Source of the DNA: Bacillus sp. J37
GTDB lineage: Bacteria; Bacillota; Bacilli; Bacillales; Bacillaceae
Length of the DNA stretch: 64,000 bases
NCBI RefSeq assembly: GCF_000518865.1
Contig: NZ_KI912515.1
Coordinates: 1 to 64,000 of the forward strand
Reading direction: 5' to 3'
Of the stretch, positions 24,367 to 34,125 are shown piece after piece. Each line of letters starts with the position of its first letter. Positions within the stretch are counted from its first letter, which is position 1. The notes under the pieces were generated by a model that saw nothing but the letters and a program-made list of their open reading frames with translations, was not told the origin of the DNA and searched no databases. A program made the translations under genes and the position numbers.

Positions 24367-26391
24367 ATGAAAGGTTATTTTAAAAGCTTCATATCTATTT
24401 TTCTAATACTGTTGTTGTTAATACCAAGCAGTGCCCTAGGCATAAAGCAAACAAGTAATTCTGAACCACCCGAATTTAGAAATGCGTCTGTTCATGACCC
24501 TTCAATTATTAAAGATCCTAAAACAGGGACTTACTATGTGTATGGTTCACACATTGATGGGGCTAAGTCAACGGACTTAATCAATTGGGATAGATTTACA
24601 AATGGGTATACTACCCCAAATAATAAAGTATATGGAGATTTGTCTCAGAACCTGGCAGAGTCATTTAAATGGGCTGGAGAAAATGACTCAGACAGCAGGG
24701 GGGGCTTTGCAGTTTGGGCTCCGGATGTGTTTTGGAATAAACATTATGTAAATGAGGATGGTACAAAGGGTGCCTATATGATTTATTATAGTGTGTCTTC
24801 TACTTATATACGTTCTGCCATCGGTATAGCAGTTTCAAAGAATATTGAAGGACCATTTCAATATGTAGATACCATTATGTATTCAGGATTTACCAGCAAT
24901 GAAGCATATGATCGAAACAGTAATGTAAATAAACACTGGGAGAATACGAATATCGCAGATCTTATTAAAGATGGTGTAATCGATGAAGTAAACCCTGATT
25001 GGTTTACGGAAAGTGGTGCTTATAATAATAAGCTTTATACTAATGCAATAGATGCTAATATCCTTGAAGGTAAAAATAATAAGTTATATATGACTTACGG
25101 CTCCTGGTCAGGAGGTACCTTTATTTTAGAATTAGATAAGAAAACAGGGTTGCCAAAGTATCCTGGCAAAGATGGAAAAACAGAAGATGGAAGAATGATC
25201 GACAGATATTTTGGTACAAAAATTGCTTCTGGCTACGGAAGATCGGCTGAAGGAACTTACGCTGTATATGATAAGAAAACACGTTATTATTACTTATACA
25301 TCACGTATGGCGGTTTAGCTTCTGATGGCGGCTATCAGATGAGGCAGTTTAGATCTAAGAATCCTGATGGTCCATATGTCGATGCAAAAGGAAATGCTGC
25401 TGTTTTCCCAGAATCATTTGATATAGGAGTTGGAAACTTCCCAGGTAATGACGATCATAAAGATATCGGTAATAAAATGATAGGGAACTTCCTATTTAAA
25501 AGAGACCTTGGTGAAGAGGGAACAGGAATTGGTACGGGCTACCTTTCTCCAGGTCATAACTCTTATCTAATTGACGATGAACTAGACAAGGAATTTATCG
25601 TTACTCATACTCGTTTCCCACAACAAGGGGAAATGCACGAAGTTCGTGTACACCAAACATTTAAGAACAGTGATCAATGGCCGGTACCAACACCATACCG
25701 CTATGCTGGAGAAACAATTGAGAATGTTTCAGAAGCGGATGTAACGGGTGACTATAAATACATTAACCATGGTAAGGAAATCACTGGTGACGTAACAGAG
25801 TCAACATGGGTGAAATTAAACGATGATCACACCATTTCGGGTGCAGTAACAGGTACATGGAAGCTTTATGGAAATTACAAAGCGAAATTAACGATTGATA
25901 ATGAAGGTACGTATGATGGTGTGTTCATCCGCCAATATGATCCTACTTCTCAAAAGTGGGTTATGACATTTAGCGCGATGTCAGATCAAGGAATTGTCAT
26001 TTGGGGAAGTCATGTGGAAGCGTCTGCTGATGAGAAATTAGTACAAGCAATTAAACAGGAGTTAATGACTACTTTCCCATCAACTGTGATTAGTAATATA
26101 ACACTTCCTACCGTAGCAACAAGAGGAGCTCAAATCACATGGGAATCTTCTAATCCGGAGGCAGTGTCTAATGAAGGTGTTGTTACAAGACCGGATCCTG
26201 GCTCTGAAGATGCTGAGGTTAACTTAACAGGGACAATTACATTAGGAAATGCAACCGAAACACTAACAGTAACCGTTACAGTGAAGGTAAAGGAAGAAGG
26301 TGGCTTATCGGCTTTCTACGATTTTAGTGAAGGTCTTAAAGACAGCTCTGGTAAAAAAAGCGGACGCAACCGTGACGGGCAATCGACTTAA
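24367..26391 (+). CDS. Secreted GH43 endo-1,5-alpha-L-arabinanase (frameshifted)
   Basis: It has a signal peptide (about 1-25, IFLILLLLIPSSALG), then a GH43 five-bladed propeller (about 40-455). Catalytic-type motifs are VHDPSI (general base Asp), AIDANI with the modulating Asp, and GRSAEGTYAVYDK with the Glu acid. B. subtilis Abn2 is the closest type known to me. A C-terminal GH43-associated beta domain follows (about 460-555), then a bacterial Ig-like domain (about 565-642, LPTVATRGAQITWESSNPEAV), then the first residues of a LamG domain (LSAFYDFSEGL). At the A7 tract 26353-26359 the frame leaves the LamG sequence and soon stops. The GH43 core is intact, so activity is likely to remain. Confidence 0.88.
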   Translation: MKGYFKSFISIFLILLLLIPSSALGIKQTSNSEPPEFRNASVHDPSIIKDPKTGTYYVYGSHIDGAKSTDLINWDRFTNGYTTPNNKVYGDLSQNLAESFKWAGENDSDSRGGFAVWAPDVFWNKHYVNEDGTKGAYMIYYSVSSTYIRSAIGIAVSKNIEGPFQYVDTIMYSGFTSNEAYDRNSNVNKHWENTNIADLIKDGVIDEVNPDWFTESGAYNNKLYTNAIDANILEGKNNKLYMTYGSWSGGTFILELDKKTGLPKYPGKDGKTEDGRMIDRYFGTKIASGYGRSAEGTYAVYDKKTRYYYLYITYGGLASDGGYQMRQFRSKNPDGPYVDAKGNAAVFPESFDIGVGNFPGNDDHKDIGNKMIGNFLFKRDLGEEGTGIGTGYLSPGHNSYLIDDELDKEFIVTHTRFPQQGEMHEVRVHQTFKNSDQWPVPTPYRYAGETIENVSEADVTGDYKYINHGKEITGDVTESTWVKLNDDHTISGAVTGTWKLYGNYKAKLTIDNEGTYDGVFIRQYDPTSQKWVMTFSAMSDQGIVIWGSHVEASADEKLVQAIKQELMTTFPSTVISNITLPTVATRGAQITWESSNPEAVSNEGVVTRPDPGSEDAEVNLTGTITLGNATETLTVTVTVKVKEEGGLSAFYDFSEGLKDSSGKKSGRNRDGQST

Positions 26392-26938
26392 TAATACAGG
26401 CGGAAATATTACATTTGCTGAAGGTAAAGTGGGACAAGCTGCTCAATTCGATGGGGAATCGGGACTGAAATTAGCTGATGGCTTAATTACAGGTGATACT
26501 TACTCTGTATCAATGTGGTTAAAGCCTGAACAAATCACTGAATTTACAACCTCATTCTTTGGAGCAGAAACATCGAATAATTGGATCAGTATCGTACCAA
26601 AAACCGGATGGGGTAATACAATGGTTTGGTCACACAACGGTGATCAATGGTATGATGCTGTAACAGATACCACCATACCTGAAGGTCAGTGGTCACATCT
26701 CACTTTAACGGTCCAGGGAGGACATGCTGTATTTTATATCAATGGTGTGGCAAAATACACAGGGGACAATTTCCCGAATGTATTTACTTCTCTTGATGCT
26801 GAATTTGGTTTAGGTGTTAACTATTGGGATACTCCTTTCAAAGGATTGATGGATGAAGTGCGTGTGTATGATGGAGTAGCCATCCCGGCAACAGAAGTAC
26901 AATCACTTTACCAAAATCCAAGTGGATTAACTGAATAA
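26360..26938 (+). pseudogene. LamG/concanavalin-like C-terminus of the arabinanase, out of frame
   Basis: This reads as the direct continuation in the next frame: ADATVTGNRLNNTGG, then AAQFDGESGLKLADG, YSVSMWLKPEQ, GQWSHLTLTVQGGHAVFYING and the closing DEVRVYDGVAIPATE. This is a complete LamG (laminin G-like, sugar-binding) module of about 190 residues. Removing one A from the A7 tract restores a single protein of 856 residues. It is either a real loss of the binding module, a slippage site, or a sequencing error. No RBS supports separate translation. Confidence 0.8.
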
Positions 26939-26952
26939 ACGTGAAAATAATT

Positions 26953-26992
26953 ATCCCCTTTTGTCTGTTGAAGGACAAAAGGGGATTTTTTT
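26953..26992 (+). terminator. Strong rho-independent terminator after the arabinanase gene
   Basis: CCCCTTTTGTC (26955-26965) pairs with GGACAAAAGGGG, followed by seven or more T's. Confidence 0.93.
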
Positions 26993-27127
26993 CGTACAGA
27001 TATAAGTAACTATTGCCGGATAGATGTAGTAGGCATAGACATTGCCTTCATATGTAGCTATTATTTCATAAGGGAAAGAATTTTATTTTACAAAGAATTA
27101 GTTTCAAGAATAGTAGGAGGTTTAGTC

Positions 27128-27784
27128 TTGAAAAATACAATATATTTTATGTTTGGTAAGCCATACGTAGAAAGTAAGTTTTATAGGTTTACCTACTGGT
27201 TTGGTGTAGGGTTTTATTTTTTTGCATTGCTTTTATTTAGTATTCAAGCCCTCTCATTTGGAGGATGGGTTTATATCCTGTTTCCAGCAATCACCTTTCC
27301 CCTAATTTTTAGACTAGTTTATAAATTGAACACTCGTATACATACACATACATCATTTAAAGGTTTGAATAAACGGGTCTTTATCATTCTAGGGATCGTT
27401 CTGGGAGGAATGATAGGGCTATTCACCATTATTACCTTGGTCGTTACCTTCTTTTTTGGAGATAATGTAGTGATAAATATGAACAAAACAACAACCAATG
27501 GAGAAGTTAATGTATCTATTGGTTCATTAAAAGGTAATTATGAAGTTGAAACCTTTGAAATCAATGAAACAGTTAACGGAACTATGACTATTCCTTTTGA
27601 AGCTTCAGTTGAAGAAGGGGAATATACTATATATCTTGAACATTCAGATGAGGAGATTTGGGAAGATACAATATCTTCAGCGAAAAATGGAGTAATAAGA
27701 TTTAAAGGGAAAAAAGGCATATATACTATTAGTGTTTATACAGATGAAGCTAAAAACATAAAATTGAGCCTTTCGTTGTATTAG
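27128..27784 (+). CDS. Membrane protein with extracytoplasmic beta domain, unknown
   Basis: It encodes 218 residues from TTG 27128 with TAGGAGGTTT upstream. Three hydrophobic spans (about 22-42, 46-64 and 84-110) are followed by an exported C-terminal half, beta-rich and acidic, with NGEVNVSIGSLKGNYEVE and EEGEYTIYLEHSDEEIW. I recognise no family; the C-terminal part looks like an adhesion- or sensor-type beta domain. It is a single gene between two terminated units. Confidence 0.6.
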   Translation: MKNTIYFMFGKPYVESKFYRFTYWFGVGFYFFALLLFSIQALSFGGWVYILFPAITFPLIFRLVYKLNTRIHTHTSFKGLNKRVFIILGIVLGGMIGLFTIITLVVTFFFGDNVVINMNKTTTNGEVNVSIGSLKGNYEVETFEINETVNGTMTIPFEASVEEGEYTIYLEHSDEEIWEDTISSAKNGVIRFKGKKGIYTISVYTDEAKNIKLSLSLY

Positions 27785-27915
27785 GAGACTGTAAAACTGG
27801 TAGTAACACACATTATTTTTTATTTCTAAAAAATGGTGTATAATTACTTTTCGAAAAAAATAGAAATATGTCGACATGGGACGGCTACTACTCATCTTGC
27901 AGGAGGAATAACGAT

Positions 27916-29016
27916 ATGGTGAACGATGCTGTTATTCGCTTTGAGAATGTAACAAAGCAGTATGATAACAACCCTGTATTAAATAATATCAGCTTCGAAC
28001 TGGAGCGTGGAAAGTTTTATACACTACTAGGTCCGTCAGGGTGCGGTAAAACGACGGTGTTAAGGTTAATTGCAGGATTTACACAACCCTCGATGGGGAC
28101 CATTTATTTTAATGGTAAAGTCATTAACTCTGTCCCGGCTAATAAGCGTCAAGTAAACACTGTTTTTCAAGACTACGCATTGTTTCCTCATTTAAACGTG
28201 TTTGAAAATATTGCCTTTGGCCTGCGTATTAAAAAGCTTAAGAATGCTGATATTGAGCAAAAGGTGAAAGAGGCTCTCCGGTTTGTGAACCTGGCTGGGT
28301 ACGAAGAGCGTGAGATTAATGAAATGTCTGGTGGACAAAGACAGCGGGTTGCGATAGCTAGAGCAATTGTCAATGAGCCGGACATTATACTTTTAGATGA
28401 ACCGTTATCAGCTCTTGATCTTAAGCTAAGAACCGAGATGCAGTATGAGTTAAGAGAATTACAGCAGCGTCTTGGAATTACCTTTATATTTGTCACACAT
28501 GACCAAGAAGAAGCACTGGCTATGTCTGATGAGATTTTTGTCATTAATGAGGGGAAAATCGAACAAAGTGGAACCCCCATTGATATTTATGATGAACCTA
28601 TCAATCGTTTTGTTGCAGATTTTATTGGAGAATCGAATATTGTTTCAGGGAACATGATTGAGGACTTTTTAGTGGAGTTTATGGGTAAGCAATTTGAGTG
28701 TGTGGACCAAGGCTTTGATCCAAATGAAAGAGTTGAAATTGTCATTCGGCCTGAAGATTTAAAAATTAGCACATTTGAAGAAGGAAAGCTTCAAGTAAGA
28801 GTGGATTCCCAGCTATTTAGGGGTGTTCATTATGAAATTTGCTGCTATGACAAAGAAGACAATGAGTGGCTCGTTCATTCAACGGAAAAAGCAATCGTAG
28901 GTTCTGAGATTGGTCTTTATTTTGAAAAGGAAGCGATCCATGTTATGAGATTAGGTGAAACAGAGGATGAATTCGACAAACGACTAGAATCATATACAGA
29001 GGTTAGCGATGAATAG
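27916..29016 (+). CDS. potA: Spermidine/putrescine ABC transporter ATPase PotA
   Basis: It encodes 366 residues from ATG 27916 (AGGAGG at 27900-27905; the longer frame from 27868 would include this RBS). Walker A is GPSGCGKTT (39-47), signature [14 protein letters not shown], Walker [13 protein letters not shown], and a switch His in [11 protein letters not shown]-terminal TOBE domain (about 270-350) is typical of PotA/MalK-type ATPases. It is the first gene of potABCD and overlaps potB by 8 bp. TATAAT at 27839-27844 is a likely -10; no regulator gene is adjacent. Confidence 0.92.
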   Translation: MVNDAVIRFENVTKQYDNNPVLNNISFELERGKFYTLLGPSGCGKTTVLRLIAGFTQPSMGTIYFNGKVINSVPANKRQVNTVFQDYALFPHLNVFENIAFGLRIKKLKNADIEQKVKEALRFVNLAGYEEREINEMSGGQRQRVAIARAIVNEPDIILLDEPLSALDLKLRTEMQYELRELQQRLGITFIFVTHDQEEALAMSDEIFVINEGKIEQSGTPIDIYDEPINRFVADFIGESNIVSGNMIEDFLVEFMGKQFECVDQGFDPNERVEIVIRPEDLKISTFEEGKLQVRVDSQLFRGVHYEICCYDKEDNEWLVHSTEKAIVGSEIGLYFEKEAIHVMRLGETEDEFDKRLESYTEVSDE

Positions 29017-29812
29017 ACAAACTCGTACTCTTTATTTCATTCCATATATGTTGTGGATTGTTGTTTTTGTTATTGCTCCTATTATTCTTATTTTATATTA
29101 TTCATTTTTTAATATAGAGGGGCAATTTAGTTTAGAAAACTATCAAAAATTCTTTTCGCCTGTTTATCTTAAGATGACGATAAGTTCTTTTTGGTATGCC
29201 TTTTTAATCACAGCGTTTTCTCTTTTAATCGGATATCCGACAGCTTTATTGCTGACAAGAACACAACATAAGCAATTATGGCTGCTTCTCATCATTTTGC
29301 CTACGTGGATCAACTTGTTATTAAAAACCTATGCATTCCTGGGTATTTTCGGGACATATGGACCGGTTAATGACTTGTTTGTCTTTTTTGGAATGTCTGC
29401 AAAACAGCTTTTATTTACTGATTTTAGCTTTGTCTTTGTTTCTGTGTATATTTTTATTCCGTTTATGATTTTGCCTATATTTAATGCAGTTGATAAGCTC
29501 AATCCTTCATTAATTGCTGCCGCAAGTGATTTAGGGGCAACACCTTTGACTGTATTTCGCCGTGTTATTTTTCCTTTGACGTTGAATGGTGTGAAAATAG
29601 GCTGTCAGGCTGTCTTTATTCCGGCATTATCATTATTTATGATCACCCGACTGATCGCCGGGAACCGAGTGATTACGCTTGGAACTGCAATTGAGCAAAA
29701 TTTCCTTGTCATTCAAGATTGGGGAATGGGCGCAACAATTGCCGTATTCTTAATTATTGCGATGGCTATTATTATGATGTTAACCGGAAATCGGAAGAGA
29801 GGGATGTTATAA
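29009..29812 (+). CDS. potB: Spermidine/putrescine ABC permease PotB
   Basis: It encodes 267 residues with six predicted TM spans. The EAA-type coupling loop reads [23 protein letters not shown], which contacts PotA. Family length is normal. It overlaps potA by 8 bp and is followed by potC after 1 bp. Confidence 0.92.
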   Translation: MNRQTRTLYFIPYMLWIVVFVIAPIILILYYSFFNIEGQFSLENYQKFFSPVYLKMTISSFWYAFLITAFSLLIGYPTALLLTRTQHKQLWLLLIILPTWINLLLKTYAFLGIFGTYGPVNDLFVFFGMSAKQLLFTDFSFVFVSVYIFIPFMILPIFNAVDKLNPSLIAAASDLGATPLTVFRRVIFPLTLNGVKIGCQAVFIPALSLFMITRLIAGNRVITLGTAIEQNFLVIQDWGMGATIAVFLIIAMAIIMMLTGNRKRGML

Positions 29813-29813
29813 G

Positions 29814-30617
29814 ATGCAACGAAATGGAAAAGTAGCGAATTTTTATTTGATCATCGTTTTTATCATTTTATACTCTCCGATTTTGTATTTGATGTATTAT
29901 TCCTTTAATAGCGGTGGAACGATGCACCAGTTTGAAGGCTTTACCCTTGATTGGTATAAAGAGGTTTTTGCTGATACACGGTTATTCATTATTGTTTTAA
30001 ACACACTAATCATCGCTCTGTTATCAGCAGCCATTTCAACGATTATTGGAGTGTTTGGGGCGCTGGGAATCGCACATGTAAGAAAGAATCGACTAAAAAA
30101 TACATTTTTAACATTCAATAATGTTCTTTTAGTTAGTCCTGACGTCATTATTGGGGCATCCTTTTTAATATTATTTACGATTGTTGGGATTAAACTGGGT
30201 TTTACTTCTGTTCTTTTATCACATATTGCTTTTTGTGTGCCGATTGTTGTTTTAATGGTATTACCTAAGATCGAAGAAATGAGTTCATCTTTAGTGGATG
30301 CCGCTCTTGATCTAGGAGCGAGTAACTGGAATGTGTTAACAAAGGTTATCCTTCCATATATTTCACCAGGAATTTTGGCAGGTTTCTTTATGGCTTTGAC
30401 ATTTTCACTAGATGACTTTGCCGTTACATTTTTCGTAACCGGAAATGGTTTTTCAACATTATCAGTTGAAATTTATTCGCTGGCACGTCAAGGAATATCT
30501 TTAACAATCAATGCTTTAACAACGTTAATCTTTTTATTTACAATCGTTCTGGTCATTGGCTATTACTATATTAATCAACGTAGTCTTAAAACAAATGGAA
30601 TAGGGGGAGGCAAATGA
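29814..30617 (+). CDS. potC: Spermidine/putrescine ABC permease PotC
   Basis: It encodes 267 residues with six TM spans and the EAA-type loop LVDAALDLGASNWNVLTKVILP. SLDDFAVTFFVTG is typical of PotC. It forms the membrane channel with PotB and overlaps potD by 4 bp. Confidence 0.92.
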   Translation: MQRNGKVANFYLIIVFIILYSPILYLMYYSFNSGGTMHQFEGFTLDWYKEVFADTRLFIIVLNTLIIALLSAAISTIIGVFGALGIAHVRKNRLKNTFLTFNNVLLVSPDVIIGASFLILFTIVGIKLGFTSVLLSHIAFCVPIVVLMVLPKIEEMSSSLVDAALDLGASNWNVLTKVILPYISPGILAGFFMALTFSLDDFAVTFFVTGNGFSTLSVEIYSLARQGISLTINALTTLIFLFTIVLVIGYYYINQRSLKTNGIGGGK

Positions 30618-31687
30618 AACAGCTCGTTCGTATGTTTGTCCTGGTTTTTGTTGTTTCCCTTCTCCTCTTATCTTGGACCAATTATTTGAATACATCTGAA
30701 GGGTACTCAGGAGAGAATACTCTTACAATCTATAACTGGGGAGATTATATAGATCCTGATCTTATTGACAAGTTTGAACAAGAAACGGGGTTAAAAGTCA
30801 TTTATCAAACATTTGATTCAAATGAGGCGATGATGACGAAAATTTCTCAAGGTGGAACGACCTTTGACCTGGCCATACCGTCAGAATATGCCATCGAAAA
30901 AATGAAAGAGGAAAACTTGCTCATTCCAATTGATCATTCAAAACTTCCAAATTTAACGTATATTGATCCACGTTTTATGGATTTGGACTTTGATCGAAAT
31001 AATGAATATTCCATTCCATATTTTTGGGGAACGGTAGGAATTATCTATAACTCTTCCATGCTGCAGGGAAAAGAAATAACAAGCTGGAACGATTTATGGG
31101 ATGAGAGCCTGCGTAACCAAATCCTTTTAGTGGATGGAGCCAGAGAAATAATGGGGATGGGTTTAAATAGCCTTAACTACTCCTTAAACGATAAAAATAA
31201 AGAACATCTTCAGGAAGCAAAGAAAAAATTGCAAAGTCTGACCCCTAATATAAAAGCAATTGTCGGAGATGAAATTAAAATGCTTATCGCAAATGAGGAG
31301 GCCGCAATTGGGATTGTTTGGTCAGGTGATGCTGCTGAAATGATGGATGAAAATGAAAATCTGGATTATGTCGTTCCTAAAGAGGGGTCAAATCTTTGGT
31401 TTGATAATATGGTCATACCAAAGACCGCCCAAAATATAGAAGGGGCTCATTTATTTATGAATTTCATGTTAGATCCTGAGAATGCAGCTCAAAATGCAGA
31501 ATATGTGGGGTATTCAACACCTAATGCAAAAGCCTTTGACCTATTACCGGAAGAGATATCAGGTGATAAACGATTTTACCCGGATCCACAATTAACAGAT
31601 AAGCTTGAAGTATATGAAAACCTTGGGAAAAGAATGCTTGCCTATTATAACGAACTTTTCTTAGAGTTTAAAATGTATAAAAAATAA
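30614..31687 (+). CDS. potD: Spermidine/putrescine-binding protein PotD
   Basis: It encodes 357 residues with an N-terminal hydrophobic export segment (about 7-23) that ends SWTNYLN without a lipobox Cys, so it may stay anchored by an uncleaved segment. The PotD fold begins LTIYNWGDYIDPDLIDKFEQ and includes FDLAIPSEYAIEKM and the ligand-region sequence IGIVWSGDAAEMM. It is the last gene of potABCD. RBS GGGGGAGG is strong. Confidence 0.92.
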   Translation: MKQLVRMFVLVFVVSLLLLSWTNYLNTSEGYSGENTLTIYNWGDYIDPDLIDKFEQETGLKVIYQTFDSNEAMMTKISQGGTTFDLAIPSEYAIEKMKEENLLIPIDHSKLPNLTYIDPRFMDLDFDRNNEYSIPYFWGTVGIIYNSSMLQGKEITSWNDLWDESLRNQILLVDGAREIMGMGLNSLNYSLNDKNKEHLQEAKKKLQSLTPNIKAIVGDEIKMLIANEEAAIGIVWSGDAAEMMDENENLDYVVPKEGSNLWFDNMVIPKTAQNIEGAHLFMNFMLDPENAAQNAEYVGYSTPNAKAFDLLPEEISGDKRFYPDPQLTDKLEVYENLGKRMLAYYNELFLEFKMYKK

Positions 31688-31700
31688 TAGGATGAGTAAG

Positions 31701-31747
31701 CCGAAGTTATCGAGTTATGTGTATAAGCTTGATATCTTCGGTTTTTT
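31701..31747 (+). terminator. Terminator of potABCD
   Basis: CCGAAGTTATCGAG pairs with CTTGATATCTTCGG (12 of 14 positions), then six T's at 31742-31747. Confidence 0.88.
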
Positions 31748-31847
31748 ACATTTACTCTCGTGACTATTAATCAATTTAGGGAGAGGGAATTTTGCATTTA
31801 AAGAGAATTATCAGGTTATGAGCATAAAGTAATGGAGGTAGTTAACA

Positions 31848-32696
31848 ATGAAGTTTGTAGTTAATAAGGAATGGCTAAATGAACAATTAAATAACGAACA
31901 GTTTAAAATTGTAGATTGCCGATTTGAATTAGGAAATCCGGCGAAAGGAGAAAAGCTTTATCAAGAGAACCATATCCCTGGGGCTGTTTATTTTGATTTA
32001 GAAAAACAGTTATCTGCTCCTGTTGCAAAGCATGGTGGAAGGCATCCGCTCCCTGATATCAATCAATTTAAACTCGATATCGAGAAAGCGGGAATTGATC
32101 ACACAAAAGCGGTTGTTGCCTATGATGGTGGGGAGGGGCAATATGCATCACGTTTTTGGTGGTTGCTTACCTTTATCGGACATGAAAATGTGTATGTGTT
32201 AAATGAAGGCTTTAAAGGCTGGATAGAAGGCGGATATAAAACGACAAAGGAAATACCAGAGTTTGAATTAACTCATTTTGACGTACATATTCAAAAAGAG
32301 ATGCTGGCTACTTATGAGGATGTAAAAGAAATTGTTCAACAAAAGAAAAAATCAGCCATATTAATAGATTCAAGAGAAGAACAACGCTATTTAGGGGAAG
32401 TAGAACCAATTGATCGAATCGCCGGCCATATCCCGGGTGCTATTCATAAATTTTGGGCAGAAGGGTTGGAACAAGGTATTTATAAAAATACTAAGGAACA
32501 GAATAGGAGATTTTCTGAGTTAAATCAGAATGAGCCGATAATCGTTTATTGTGGATCAGGCGTGACCGCTACTCCTAATTACATTGCTTTAAAATTAGCC
32601 GGTTATAAAAATGTAAAATTATATGCTGGGAGCTATAGTGATTGGGTCTCATATGATGAGAACCCCGTGGAAAAAGGGAAAGAAACTAGATATTAG
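31848..32696 (+). CDS. Sulfurtransferase with two rhodanese domains
   Basis: It encodes 282 residues in a tandem rhodanese layout. The N-terminal domain (about 5-135) has no catalytic Cys (AYDGGEGQYASRFWW) and is structural. The C-terminal domain (about 150-278) carries active Cys 235 in VYCGSGVTA, close to the CG(S/T)GVTA loop of thiosulfate/3-mercaptopyruvate sulfurtransferases. It is cytoplasmic. RBS ATGGAGGTAG precedes the ATG. It transfers sulfane sulfur to cyanide or thiols; the physiological partner is not indicated by its neighbours. Confidence 0.9.
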   Translation: MKFVVNKEWLNEQLNNEQFKIVDCRFELGNPAKGEKLYQENHIPGAVYFDLEKQLSAPVAKHGGRHPLPDINQFKLDIEKAGIDHTKAVVAYDGGEGQYASRFWWLLTFIGHENVYVLNEGFKGWIEGGYKTTKEIPEFELTHFDVHIQKEMLATYEDVKEIVQQKKKSAILIDSREEQRYLGEVEPIDRIAGHIPGAIHKFWAEGLEQGIYKNTKEQNRRFSELNQNEPIIVYCGSGVTATPNYIALKLAGYKNVKLYAGSYSDWVSYDENPVEKGKETRY

Positions 32697-32806
32697 GCAA
32701 TCTGATAAAATAATTACTCCATGTGCTCCCTGTTTATTCTTTATTACAGCTATGTTTAAAATTATAATAGATACTAAACCTAAACAAGGCTTAAGGAGGC
32801 AGGTAA

Positions 32807-33508
32807 ATGGAAAGTGTTAACCAAATAACGTGTGAGAAAAGGTCTTATGCTAGGGAATATAAATCTCATCAACATGAGTTTGGTCAATTTCTTTTTCCAT
32901 TACAAGGCTCCTTAGATATACAGACTGAGTGGCAAGAGCTGAACCTTAACTCGAATTACTGCTTATATCTTCCCCCGAGATTTGATCATAACTTTCGATC
33001 CATAGATAGGAATGAATTTTTAATCCTAGATATTCCAATACAATATTTACCCGATGATACGAGCAGTATGTATTTAAAGGTAGACAATCAGTGGGCTTCA
33101 ATCCGCTATTTACTATTGGAAGAAGCAAAGGACCAGCAGGATATCTCCTCTTTAGTAGATCTAACCAGATATGTCACTAGCAAACTTCACATCTCGAGGC
33201 CTGCTTCCATGGAATATATTCATAAACATTATAAGGAGTCAATAAATTTAGAAACTTTAGCAAAAATAGAGCATTATCATCCAGTATATTATTCAGCTTG
33301 GTTTAAGAAAAAGACCGGAAAAAGTTTGAAAGCATATATATCTGAACTTCGTCTGAAAGAGGCAAAACATTTATTACATTCTACAGGATGGTCGATGTCA
33401 AAGATTAGTGAGGAGTTAGGTTATGAGAATTCTTCCTCTTTTTCAAGATGGTTTGTAAATGTTGAAGGAATATCTCCACAAAAATATAGAATTCTTCATT
33501 CAGGATAA
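32807..33508 (+). CDS. AraC-family transcriptional regulator
   Basis: It encodes 233 residues. The N-terminal cupin-like ligand domain (HQHEFGQFLFPLQGSLDIQT; YLPPRFDHNFRS) is followed by a double HTH domain at about 135-230 (NLETLAKIEHYHPVYYSAWFKKKTGKSL; the second HTH is WSMSKISEELGYENSSSFSRWF). RBS AGGAGG is ideal. It follows the sulfurtransferase gene by 110 bp and may be independent. The target is unknown. Confidence 0.88.
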   Translation: MESVNQITCEKRSYAREYKSHQHEFGQFLFPLQGSLDIQTEWQELNLNSNYCLYLPPRFDHNFRSIDRNEFLILDIPIQYLPDDTSSMYLKVDNQWASIRYLLLEEAKDQQDISSLVDLTRYVTSKLHISRPASMEYIHKHYKESINLETLAKIEHYHPVYYSAWFKKKTGKSLKAYISELRLKEAKHLLHSTGWSMSKISEELGYENSSSFSRWFVNVEGISPQKYRILHSG

Positions 33509-33724
33509 AAAGGTTATTAAACTTGGTAAAGAAAATTTCAAGGGGATTTTCTATGATAAGTTTATATATTCTTTTTATCCCTTTTTAAACGATGATAATT
33601 AAGAGCCTTCATCTTGATGCTAGGAATCGGAATATCCATTGAATCTTCCGAAACTCTGGTAGCAGCAAAAAACACAAAGTGGCTTAGCTTAAAAGGGAAA
33701 TAAAATTGAAAAAGGTGGTTAACC

Positions 33725-34057
33725 ATGGCAAATATTGAAGACTTTTTAAAACTGGATATTCGTGTTGGCACAGTCATAAATGCAACACCTTTTCCTGAAG
33801 CAAAAAAACCCGCAATAAAACTGGAAATTGATTTTGGAGAGGAGATTGGAATAAAACATTCTTCCGCACAAATTACACATAGATATAAACCTGAACAGCT
33901 TTGTGGACGGCAGGTGGTAGGAGTAGTTAATTTTCCACCAATGCGTATTGCAGGATTTAAATCTGAGGTACTGGTACTAGGAGGGGTTCCGGAAGAGGGA
34001 GATGTTGTTCTTTTAAAACCAGATGAATTCGTTAGAAATGGAGCTAGGATTTCATAA
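33725..34057 (+). CDS. csaA: CsaA, tRNA-binding-fold export chaperone
   Basis: It encodes 110 residues, full family length. It has the OB-fold core ([32 protein letters not shown]) and the conserved SSAQIT and [20 protein letters not shown]. CsaA dimers bind peptides and preproteins and assist Sec export. AAAGGTGG precedes the ATG. Confidence 0.93.
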   Translation: MANIEDFLKLDIRVGTVINATPFPEAKKPAIKLEIDFGEEIGIKHSSAQITHRYKPEQLCGRQVVGVVNFPPMRIAGFKSEVLVLGGVPEEGDVVLLKPDEFVRNGARIS

Positions 34058-34093
34058 TATAGTTCTGTTTAATCAGATGAATAACGAATAGTA

Positions 34094-34119
34094 AAGACAG
34101 GGACTCCCTGTCTTTTTTC
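34094..34119 (+). terminator. Terminator after csaA (also faces glpF)
   Basis: AGACAGGGA and TCCCTGTCT form a tight hairpin followed by TTTTTT, only a few bases from the glpF stop on the other strand. Confidence 0.88.
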
Positions 34120-34125
34120 ACTATA

